A stretch of DNA of 64,000 nt from Aromatoleum toluclasticum ATCC 700605 (GTDB lineage Bacteria > Pseudomonadota > Gammaproteobacteria > Burkholderiales > Rhodocyclaceae). The notes beneath the pieces are model-generated. The model saw only the letters and a program-made list of their open reading frames with translations, searched no databases and was not told where the DNA came from. Every line of letters starts with the position of its first letter. Position 1 is the stretch's first letter. The DNA is taken from NCBI RefSeq assembly GCF_000378245.1, contig NZ_KB899498.1:1-64000 (forward strand), in the 5' to 3' direction. This document shows, piece by piece, positions 40,977-49,119 of this stretch. The translations under genes and the position numbers were made by a program.

Positions 40977-41552
40977 GGACGGCGGCTTGGAAGGCGGAAA
41001 ACGTAGGGCACCTCAAGCTTGGGTATCCATGATCAGGACTCCAAAACGGACGCCTGATTACAGCTTAGCCTTCAACACGTAATTGGGACATAGCCATTGC
41101 AAAATGGGTGAGGGCGCACTTCCGGTGCCGGAAAAAACAAGCGGAAGGGTAAATTCCGGAAGGAATCACGAGTTTCTCACCGTCCTGCTAGGGATGGTAC
41201 GGCATTCACCACGCACTGACTACAGTGAACCCGGTATGCGGAAAGTCATACACGCACACGACCGTGCTACTTGAAGTCCATCGTCGAGGGCGTGGAGGAC
41301 CGGGACGCCGGGACCACCTTCGTACGTGTCGATCGGGCGAGGGGCATGCCCTGATTGGTGATGGTCGGCTCGGACGTTATTGCGCCAGATCGGCCGCAGT
41401 TCACCCATCTGGGCGTCTCTTTCGCGCTCATCGACCGTTACCTCGGAACCCGTCGAGGGCTCAGGTTACTTTTGCCGGGCGCAAGACTTCCGGTCGGCGC
41501 CTGACCTTGTCGAACAATGAGCAAGACATGTCCTTCATGTCATAATTGAGTA
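40977..41552. other. Intergenic region after the IS elements
   Basis: No gene recognised. It includes a sequence resembling an IS1595 terminal repeat (separate entry). The remainder lies downstream of the minus-strand FixJ-type gene and holds no clear terminator. Confidence 0.45.
41071..41095. repeat. Relic end of an IS1595-like element
   Basis: Read on the minus strand, this 25-mer matches the left end of the complete IS1595 element (15478 onward) at about 20 of 25 positions, starting GGCTATGTC and including GTGTTGAA. No partner end or transposase lies nearby, so it may be a solo end left by deletion. Confidence 0.4.
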
Positions 41553-42170
41553 TTATGAGTCGCCGAGTTCGGCGAGAACGAAGAGACGCGTCAGCGCTGC
41601 GATGGATTTGATTTCCAGCTTGCGCAACAAGTTGACCCGGTGCGCATCGACCGTCCGTGAACTGATCCCGAGGATGGCGGCCATTTCCGGAGATGACCGG
41701 CCTTCGGTCAGATGTCGTGCCACCTCGACCTCCCGTTCGGTCAATAATCCAAGTTTGGCACGCGCCGCCGCGACCTGAATCCGCCGAGTCCGCCCGGCTC
41801 GGGTTTCGGCAATCGCCGCTCGTACGCGTGCGATCAACAGCTCGCTGCTGAGCGGTTTCTCGACGACGGCGAAGGCCCCCGCCTGCATCGCCTGGACGGT
41901 GACCGGAACGTCCGCATTGCCGGTGTAGATGATGACCGGAACGTCAATGCCGCGCTCCTTTAGGCGATCGAGGAGTTCGAGTCCCCCAATTCTCGGCATC
42001 CGCAGATCAAGGATGATGCAAGCCTCTTCCTTTGGGATGTAGCCGGTGAGAAACGCGTCCGCGCTGGCGAAGCTCTCGACGCGAAAGCCGGCGGAGTGGA
42101 AGACGCGTTCGAGTGCCTTCCGAAAAAAATCGTCGTCATCAACGATCACTACCGATTGGTCGCCACTCAT
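41553..42170 (-). CDS. FixJ-type response regulator with LuxR HTH
   Basis: A 205-residue regulator. The receiver (about 5-125) has an acidic pocket VDDDD, acceptor D55 in ILDLRMPRIGG and KPLSS at the end of strand 5. A GerE/LuxR HTH (about 140-200) shows LLTEREVEVARHL and ISSRTVDAHRVNLLRKLEIKS. ATG at 42170 follows AGGGGGTATTG. FixJ-type proteins dimerise on phosphorylation and activate sigma-70 promoters. No histidine kinase gene is directly adjacent. A decayed close relative lies at 14906-15447. Confidence 0.92.
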   Translation of the reverse strand: MSGDQSVVIVDDDDFFRKALERVFHSAGFRVESFASADAFLTGYIPKEEACIILDLRMPRIGGLELLDRLKERGIDVPVIIYTGNADVPVTVQAMQAGAFAVVEKPLSSELLIARVRAAIAETRAGRTRRIQVAAARAKLGLLTEREVEVARHLTEGRSSPEMAAILGISSRTVDAHRVNLLRKLEIKSIAALTRLFVLAELGDS

Positions 42171-42515
42171 CAATACCCCCTGTTTTCGTCGCCTGCGCAC
42201 CTGCCGGCGAAATGGCGCCTCGATCTGGCAAGTGAAGACAAAAGGATCGTTACTTTACCGTCTCTGGTGTGCGCTTTCTAGGTAGATCTGCGTAGACGCT
42301 CACGCGTCCCTGCGAATTTTCCCGCGTTCCTCTCTCTTTTATTCTGGTCCCAGCGCACATACCTGCGGCGTCATGACAGCGCAGGCCAGTCGATACCGAT
42401 CCGATCTGATAACCGAATTCGGCGTGTTCAATATGCAGTTGGATTGACCCGGCGACGGCTGTTGTCGCGTGCCTCGGAAGGAGGCCAGGATTGCGGCAGC
42501 GGGCAGGGGGGAATA
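42171..42515. other. Divergent intergenic region, FixJ-type gene and FlaG-like gene
   Basis: About 345 bp with no ORF of coding character. It should contain promoters for both flanking genes, but no clear sigma boxes or operator palindromes were identified. Confidence 0.4.
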
Positions 42516-42926
42516 ATGTTAGGGAGACTTTCGGCGACGAGCGCGATCAGCATCGCTATGTTGGACGGTGTATCCAATCGGCGCAGGGCATCTTCGGATC
42601 CCCTTGGTGGCGGACTGGACGATGCAACGACGCATCGGAAGACAGCCAACGCAACGCGAGCGCAACGCGATCGTTCCCTCGCGGTCCCGGGCTTAACGCT
42701 CGAGCCTGGCTTGCATGAGCGCGTTAACGTCATGAATGAACTGTTGCAGGCCCGCGCCAAGGCACTGGAGTTCGTCGTTTCGGTGGAGTCCCGGAAGATC
42801 TTCGTACGGCTTGTCGATCTCGAGCGGGGCGAAATCATCAGGGAGTATATGGTCGGAAGCGCACCCCGCGCTGCGGCCTCGGTGAATGGGTACGTTCCCG
42901 GGCTGCTACTGTCGGCCACTGCGTGA
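42516..42926 (+). CDS. FlaG-like protein (tentative)
   Basis: A 136-residue protein with a variable, Arg/Ser-rich first half. The C-terminal segment (about 85-120) is a beta-rich motif, LEFVVSVESRKIFVRLVDL then GEIIREY, resembling the LxFxVDxxTGxxVVxVxDxxTGEVIRQ pattern of FlaG. The central Gly and Thr of that pattern are missing. FlaG proteins usually sit beside flagellin genes and affect filament length, whereas no flagellar gene is visible here. The ATG at 42516 follows GGGGGAATA. It may be a diverged or non-flagellar relative. Confidence 0.5.
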   Translation: MLGRLSATSAISIAMLDGVSNRRRASSDPLGGGLDDATTHRKTANATRAQRDRSLAVPGLTLEPGLHERVNVMNELLQARAKALEFVVSVESRKIFVRLVDLERGEIIREYMVGSAPRAAASVNGYVPGLLLSATA

Positions 42927-43184
42927 TGTGAGTTGCGAGACAGGGGCATGCGTCGGACGGTCGGCTTCAAGGTACAGGGAGCCGATCTGCTCGACCGGAC
43001 TGCGTCGCCCTAGACTGAAAATCCCCGAGAGAGACCCTCGGAACCCGTATTGGATTAATGGTGGATGGAAACGGGTGAAAGGCGCCGCACGGTCGGGGTG
43101 ACTGGGCGGATCGTGTGGACGCGCCCCGCTACAGGGAGCCGGTAGTGGCCTTGCGGCGGGGGCTCACGTACCCAGGAGGAGAGC

Positions 43185-44497
43185 TTGCGCGACTTCATCG
43201 ATTTGATGCTCGACACGATCTTCCTCGTCGACCCACGCGGGCGCATCGCGTATGTGAATGCCGCGTGTCAGCGCATGTTCGGGTACGCGCCGGAGGAACT
43301 CATCGGGCAAATGTTGTTCGACTTCCTTGCCCCGGAGGGCCGGGCTAGGACCGAGGAGGAAGCCCAGCATGTGATGGCTGGGTGCCCTCGAGTCGGCTTC
43401 GAGAACCGCTACATCCGTAAAAACGGACGCCAGGTGCACGTCATGTGGTCCGCCTGTTGGTCTGCAGAGGACCAGTTGCGGATCGGCGTTGCACGCGATG
43501 TCACCCACCTGAAGCGTGCAGAGGCTGTTCAGCATGCGCTTTACGCGATTTCCGAAGCGGCGCACAACGCCGCCGACCTCGATGTCCTGCTGCGCGAATT
43601 CACCACATCGTCGCGACGCTCGTGCCGGTGGCGGGCCTAGCCATTGCCACCTGCGACCGGTACACAAAGGAGCTGAGTTTTTCCTACCAGATGGATCGGG
43701 ATGGGAACCTGCCGGTGCTCGACGAGCCGTTGGCATGCCAGTTTTGTGCTCAAGTGATATGTGGCGGTCGTCCGATGCGACTGCCGGATACGATGCTGGG
43801 CGCGCTAAGCGGTGACACCGTCTCTCGTCATGACCGCGCCGGCTGGCTTGCGATTCCGCTCATCACGCAGCACGAAACGATTGGGGTCCTGGTGCTGAAA
43901 AGCGATCCGGAAACCCGTTACTTGGACGAGGACCGGGACCTCCTTCAATTCGTCTCGGAGCAGGTTGCGATCGCGATCGACCGCGCGCAGATGAAAGTCG
44001 AACTGCTGCGCGCTGCCCGATACGACGAACTCACCGGCTTGCCCAACCGGCGCCTGTTCAAAGACCGTGTCAACTCCGCCGTCGCCAGATGTGTCCGGAA
44101 CCGACGCTCGATGTCGGTTCTGTACATCGACGTCGATGACTTCAAGCAGGTCAATGACGCCTTCGGGCACGCGACGGGAGACCAGTTGCTAAAGGAGGTC
44201 GCACGACGACTACAACTTTGCGTACGTGGGGCGGATACCGTTGCAAGATTTGGAGGAGACGAATTCGTAGTACTGCTCGAAGGCGTCGAGACGCAGGGTG
44301 ACGCTCAGCTTGTCGCAGTCAAGATTCGTGACGCGATGTCGCCTCCGCTCGATATCGACGGTCATTCGCTGCGGATACCGCTGAGTATTGGATTGGCGCT
44401 GTATCCCGAGCACGGCCAGGAACTTGAACAACTTCTGAAGCACGCCGATGAGGCCATGTACGCGGATAAATGCAGCCGGGACGTAGCGCCGACGTAG
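43185..44497 (+). pseudogene. PAS-GAF-GGDEF diguanylate cyclase with frameshift
   Basis: A TTG start at 43185 is preceded by AGGAGGA. The first 139 codons encode a PAS domain (FIDLMLDTIFLVDPRGRIAYVN split over about 4-28) and the start of a GAF domain. At 43601-43602 a C is missing after GAATTC. Reading on in the next frame gives HHIVATLVPVAG, the rest of GAF, and a complete GGDEF domain with LTGLPNRRLF, RFGGDEFVVLL and an RGAD inhibitory I-site. All catalytic residues are intact after the shift. As written the cyclase is not made from this start; a sequencing error or phase variation would change that. Confidence 0.85.
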
Positions 44498-45031
44498 CGG
44501 ACGCCGCCCAATCCCATCGCGGTTCCCCCCCGATTCGGCCGAACGGTGAGGGCGCCGCAGACTCTTTTGCACTCGCCCGGCTATCGGCACCGCCGCCTGT
44601 TTCGGTTCCGGAAGCGTCGGACCGACAATCGCCAAGCGTCCTAAATACCTAAAAAAGTTAAGGACATTCGTGTATGCGTTCGTGCAATACTGTTCGAGAG
44701 TAGTATGGGACGGTGGCGCAGAGCATTGTTGCATGACGAGGGCGGCGCACGAGAATGTGAGGTGGTCTCGGGGGACCTCGATCCCCCGTGCGACGGGCGT
44801 TACCAAGAGCGGCGTTCCCGCGCACCCTCCGGCGCGGAATTTGTCACGCGAATCTCTTTACTGCGGTCCGTCGCAGCCCAAAATGGGCATAACATGAAAA
44901 TAAAAACGCTAATTGAAAGCAATAAGCCTCGGGATTTTCATGATACCGGGACAGGTGGCGCGTATCGCTTGGCCCATTTTTTTCCTCGGTGCCCAACAAT
45001 GCTGGACTTTCAGCCGGAGGGAAATTAGTCC
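44498..45031. other. Intergenic leader of the phosphorelay operon
   Basis: About 530 bp without a supported gene. It contains short AT-rich patches near 44640-44700 and 44890-44930 and probably carries the operon promoter. I looked for a c-di-GMP riboswitch (GEMM) core and a sigma-54 box and found neither convincingly. Confidence 0.4.
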
Positions 45032-48000
45032 GTGACTGCTCGTCTGCCCATCGGTCTGGCCAACCGCCTGCAGGTGGTGGTTGCGCTCACGCTATCGCCG
45101 CTACTGCTGCTGCTCGCCTACTGGAGCTGGAACGACTTTCGTGAGGCCGAGGCGCGCGCGCGTATTACCGCCCAACGTATTGCGTCCAATACGGCGCTGC
45201 GCATTGAGGAGCATCTGGGTGGGTTGCGCCAGGCCCTTCTCGCTCTGGGCCAGGCAGGTGAGCTCGGCAACTTGCCTCCCGAGCAGTGCGCCGCGTTGCT
45301 TGCGCGGGCCCACTCGGTGCTGCCGGAGTTTCTCGCGCTCAGCGTCGCGGCACCCGAGGGACCGGTACGGTGCAGGTCGCGGCCCGTCGGTAGCGCGATT
45401 ACCGCCGCCGGCCGCCCCTATTTCCAGCGCGCCCTCGAGACGCGCGAGTTTGCCGTCGGCGACTTCCAGATCGGACGCGCGACCGGGCGCCCGTCGATCA
45501 ATCTCGCTTATCCGCTGACGGGCGATGGCGTCGCCGTCGCTGCGGTGCTCATCGCGCCGATGAGCACCGCAGCCTTTGCCGAGTTTGTTACCGACACCCG
45601 TCTGCCGGCTAATGCGCGCCTGACGCTGATTGATCGCACGGGCACGGTGGTGTCCCGCAGCGGCGAAGATGGCGAGCGCTGGGTAGGCCGCCAACTTCCC
45701 GAGGCGCCGCTGATCCGCGAGGTGCTTGCGCGCGGCGAGGGTCTCGCCGACCTTAAGGGCCTCGACGGCAATTTCCGGCTACATGCCTTCGCGCCGGTGC
45801 GGTCACGGCAGGAGCCGGTTTTCTACGCCATTGTCGGCATCGACCGGGAGGATCTGGTGGCGGATGCTTGGGTGCGGCTCGCCCAGCGGATGGGGTGGCT
45901 TGCGCTGATTGTTGTCCTCGCCCTCGCTGCGGCGGCGGCGAGCAGCCGGCGTATGATCGTGCACCCGGTGCAGAGCCTCACCGCCATGGCCGGCCGGCTG
46001 CGTACCGGCGACCTTGCGGCACGCAGTGGCTTGGCGCATTCGCCCGACGAGCTCGGACAGCTCGCTCACGCCTTCGATGATTCGACCGCAGCGCTGCAGG
46101 ACGCGCTTGCGGCAACCCGGCGCGGCCAGGAAGAGCTCGCCGCGCTCAACCGCGATCTCGAACGCCGCGTCACCGAGCGCACTGCCGCGCTGGAGGAGGC
46201 CAACCGGGAACTCGTGCAGGGGGCGAACTACGACATCGGGCACGGCGAGGCCTTGCGCCTGATGAACACGCTGCATGACCGTCCAGCGTTGCTCGCAGCG
46301 GTGCTGGCGCTGCTCGCCGAGCGTTTTGCCTACCCCGCCGGTGCCGTGTACGCGTTTGACGAATGGCACGGCGACTACGCCTTCGAGGCGGGGTATGGCG
46401 TTTCCGCCCGGCTCGCCCGCCGCTTTACCGCCGGAGAGGGCCTGCTCGGCGAGGCGGCGCGGCGCGGAGAGGTGGTCGTCGTCGAGTCCCCTGCCACGAC
46501 GGAAGGGTTCGCACTTGAGGCGGGGATTGTCGACCTCGTGCCGGCGGCCGTCGTGATCGCTCCAGTGGTCTATCAGGAAAGCCGCCTGGGCCTCATGGTT
46601 CTGCTCGCGTCGCGCGTGCCGAACGATCGGGACCGGACTTTCATCGGGCGCCTCTGCGCCCAGCTCGCCGTCGCGCTGCACAACCTGCGCCAGTACGAAG
46701 ACGTGCGACTGCTGGCGACCCAGTTGCGCGCGCGGGGTGAGGAGATCGGCGCAAAAAACGCCCAGCTTGAGGAGGCTAATCGCCTGAAGTCCGAATTTCT
46801 TGCCACGATGTCGCATGAACTCCGCACGCCACTCAATGCGATCATCGGCTTCTCGGAAATTCTCAAGGACGGTATGGCCGGCGAGCTCGCGCCGCGGCAA
46901 CTCGAGTTTTGCGAGGAGATCTTCGGCAGCGGGCGGCACTTGCTGGCGCTCATCAACGACGTCCTGGATCTATCCAAAATCGAGGCGGGGCGGATGGATC
47001 TCGAGCTCGAAACGGTGCTCTTGGGCGAAGTGCTGCGCAACAGCCTCTCCGTGGTCAAGGAACAGGCCAACGCGCATCGGCAGGCCCTCGAGCTGGAGTT
47101 GGGTGATAGTCCCACCGAGTTGGTCGCCGATCCACGCAAGCTCAAACAGATTCTCTACAACCTGCTCTCCAACGCCGTGAAATTCACGCCCGACGGCGGT
47201 CGAGTCTGCGTTAGCGCCCGACTATGCGGAACCGCAGACGTACAGGCCGCCCTCGCGGACCGGCCGGGGCGTGCGCGCGGGGTCGCGGAAGGCGCCTTCA
47301 GCCGCTTCGTCGAGATCGCCGTGCGCGACACGGGCATCGGCATTGCCGGCACCGACCTCGGCAAGCTCTTCCAGCCCTTCACCCAGGTCGACAGCGACTT
47401 GTCGCGGCGCTACGCCGGCACCGGCCTCGGATTGGCGATGGTGGCCAAGCTGATCGAGTTGCACGGCGGCGCCGTGGCGGTCGATAGCGTCCCCGGCGAG
47501 GGCAGCACTTTCTTCGTCTGGCTACCGGTGCGCGAGACCGCTCTGCCTTTGGAAACGAAGGCCATGGAGCGGGTGGTGGCCGTGCCGCCGTCGGGTTCGC
47601 GCGTGCTGGTGGTCGAGGACGATCCTGCGGCCTTCGGGCTGATCCGCAGTCAACTCGAGGACGAAGGTCTCGAGGCCGTGCAGGCCGAGACGGGCGAGAT
47701 CGCCGAGAAGCTGCTTGCCCAGACGAAGTTTGATCTGATCATCCTCGATATCCTTCTGCCCGGCGTTGATGGGTGGGAACTGCTCGCACGCCTTAAGGGT
47801 AATCCTGCGCGCGCCGCCACGCCGGTCGTGATCATCTCGGTGGTCGCCGACACGCGGCGCGGCCTGTCGCTGGGCGCCGCCGACGTGCTGCAGAAGCCAG
47901 TCGGTCGTGAAGAACTGCTCGACGCACTGGGACGACTGGGCTTCGTCGAAGATGGGGGGCGGCCGCGGCGGGTGTTAGTGGTGGACGACGATCCGCATGC

Positions 48001-48343
48001 GGTCGAAATCGTCGCGAGCCACCTTGAACAGGCGCGATTTGCGGTGAGCCGCGCCTACAGCGGCGCTGAAGCGGTCGAGGGGGCGCAGCGCGAGCATCCC
48101 GCGCTGATCATTCTCGACTTGCTGATGCCGGAGATGAGTGGTTTTGAGGTGGTCGAAAGCCTGAAGTCGCACTCCGCTACCGCGACGATCCCGATCATGG
48201 TATTGACCGCCAAGGAATTGACGGCGGAAGATCGCGCAGCGCTCAACGGCCATGTTGAGAGGATCGTGGGCAAGGCCCATTTCAACCACGGACGCTTCGT
48301 CGGGGAGGTCCGGCGCGCGCTGCAGCGGCATCCGGAGATCTAG
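45032..48343 (+). CDS. Membrane hybrid histidine kinase (dCache-like sensor, HAMP, GAF, HisKA, HATPase, two receivers)
   Basis: A 1,103-residue kinase. Two membrane helices (about 12-30 and 285-305) enclose a periplasmic sensor of Cache type (LPEFLALSVAAPEG, GRPYFQRALETREFAVGDFQ split over about 128-150). Next come HAMP (about 308-360), coiled coil and GAF (about 415-550). HisKA has H595 in SHELRTPLNAI and the HATPase has NLLSNAVKF and GTGLGLAM. Two C-terminal receivers follow (ILDILLPGVDG and ILDLLMPEMSG). The GTG start follows CGGAGGG. Phosphate probably flows to the downstream single receivers and to the EAL protein. Confidence 0.92.
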   Translation: MTARLPIGLANRLQVVVALTLSPLLLLLAYWSWNDFREAEARARITAQRIASNTALRIEEHLGGLRQALLALGQAGELGNLPPEQCAALLARAHSVLPEFLALSVAAPEGPVRCRSRPVGSAITAAGRPYFQRALETREFAVGDFQIGRATGRPSINLAYPLTGDGVAVAAVLIAPMSTAAFAEFVTDTRLPANARLTLIDRTGTVVSRSGEDGERWVGRQLPEAPLIREVLARGEGLADLKGLDGNFRLHAFAPVRSRQEPVFYAIVGIDREDLVADAWVRLAQRMGWLALIVVLALAAAAASSRRMIVHPVQSLTAMAGRLRTGDLAARSGLAHSPDELGQLAHAFDDSTAALQDALAATRRGQEELAALNRDLERRVTERTAALEEANRELVQGANYDIGHGEALRLMNTLHDRPALLAAVLALLAERFAYPAGAVYAFDEWHGDYAFEAGYGVSARLARRFTAGEGLLGEAARRGEVVVVESPATTEGFALEAGIVDLVPAAVVIAPVVYQESRLGLMVLLASRVPNDRDRTFIGRLCAQLAVALHNLRQYEDVRLLATQLRARGEEIGAKNAQLEEANRLKSEFLATMSHELRTPLNAIIGFSEILKDGMAGELAPRQLEFCEEIFGSGRHLLALINDVLDLSKIEAGRMDLELETVLLGEVLRNSLSVVKEQANAHRQALELELGDSPTELVADPRKLKQILYNLLSNAVKFTPDGGRVCVSARLCGTADVQAALADRPGRARGVAEGAFSRFVEIAVRDTGIGIAGTDLGKLFQPFTQVDSDLSRRYAGTGLGLAMVAKLIELHGGAVAVDSVPGEGSTFFVWLPVRETALPLETKAMERVVAVPPSGSRVLVVEDDPAAFGLIRSQLEDEGLEAVQAETGEIAEKLLAQTKFDLIILDILLPGVDGWELLARLKGNPARAATPVVIISVVADTRRGLSLGAADVLQKPVGREELLDALGRLGFVEDGGRPRRVLVVDDDPHAVEIVASHLEQARFAVSRAYSGAEAVEGAQREHPALIILDLLMPEMSGFEVVESLKSHSATATIPIMVLTAKELTAEDRAALNGHVERIVGKAHFNHGRFVGEVRRALQRHPEI

Positions 48344-48739
48344 ATGGCAACCATCCTGCTCGTCGAAGACAACCCGGCAAACATGAAGCTCGCTGCCTTC
48401 GTGCTGGGGCAGGGCGGGCATGACGTATTGTGCGCGACGAGCGCCGACGAGGCGCTGGTGCTGGTGCAAGAGCGCCAGCCGGCGCTCGTGCTGATGGACG
48501 TACAGCTGCCCGGGATGGATGGTCTCACCGCCACACGCCGGCTCAAAGACGACCCGTCGACGCGCGCCATTCCAGTTATCGCGCTCACCGCCTTCGCGAT
48601 GCGGGGCGATGCCGAGCGTATCCGCGAGGCCGGTTGCGACGGTTATATCGCCAAGCCCATCCGTTATCAGCAGTTGCTGGGCGAAGTCGCGCGCGCGCTG
48701 GAGAACAACAATGAGAACAACCCCGGGGGCAGATCATGA
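48344..48739 (+). CDS. Single-domain response regulator (DivK/CheY-like)
   Basis: A 131-residue stand-alone receiver: LLVEDNPANMKLA, acceptor Asp in LMDVQLPGMDG, TAFAM and KPIRY. The ATG immediately follows the stop of the hybrid kinase and its own stop overlaps the next gene by four bases. With no output domain, it acts as a diffusible phosphate carrier or protein-binding switch. Confidence 0.92.
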   Translation: MATILLVEDNPANMKLAAFVLGQGGHDVLCATSADEALVLVQERQPALVLMDVQLPGMDGLTATRRLKDDPSTRAIPVIALTAFAMRGDAERIREAGCDGYIAKPIRYQQLLGEVARALENNNENNPGGRS

Positions 48740-49119
48740 ACACACCCAACACCCCGTATCTGCTGATCGTCGATGACGATCCGCGCAACCGGCGCGTGCT
48801 CGAAGCCATGCTGGCCGGCGAGGGCTACCGGGTCGTCAGCGTGGGCTCGGGGCGCGAGTCGCTGGCAGCGGTCGGCGCCGAACCGCCCGCGGTCATCCTG
48901 CTTGACCTGATGATGCCGGAAATGGACGGTTTCGAAGTGGTGCGCCGACTGCGCGCCGATGCGGCGACACAGACCATCCCGATCGTCGCCGTGACGGCGA
49001 TCGACGATGCGGGCTCGCGCGCGCGCCTGGCCGCCGCCGGCGTGGTCGACGTGCTTGGGAAACCGGTCGAACGCTGGACTCTGCGTACCTGCCTCGGGCG
49101 CCTGCTGGAGAAACGATGA
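48736..49119 (+). CDS. Single-domain response regulator
   Basis: A 127-residue receiver: LIVDDDPRNRRVLEAML, acceptor Asp in LLDLMMPEMDG, TAIDD and KPVERW. It is coupled by 4-bp ATGA overlaps to the receiver before it and the EAL protein after it. It is a second shuttle in the same operon and distinct in sequence from its neighbour. Confidence 0.92.
   Translation: MNTPNTPYLLIVDDDPRNRRVLEAMLAGEGYRVVSVGSGRESLAAVGAEPPAVILLDLMMPEMDGFEVVRRLRADAATQTIPIVAVTAIDDAGSRARLAAAGVVDVLGKPVERWTLRTCLGRLLEKR

Larger units (their letters stand above)
38322..40990 (+). mobile_element. IS3-family element, split by an IS110 element, right end not found
   Basis: The left end appears to start at about 38322 with TGAATCGCACCGGGTTT, 50 bases before orfA. 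The two overlapping transposase frames (orfA, orfB) follow. OrfB is interrupted after codon 199 (base 39285) and resumes at 40668. No matching right inverted repeat was seen after the orfB stop at 40976, so the right boundary is approximate and the end may be deleted. The element is dead as it stands. Confidence 0.8.

Noticed and set aside
44700-45031. Possible sigma-54 promoter (TGGCGC then GC) or c-di-GMP riboswitch before the phosphorelay operon
   Set aside because: The GG-GC spacing is 8 instead of 10, and no GEMM core sequence is present.
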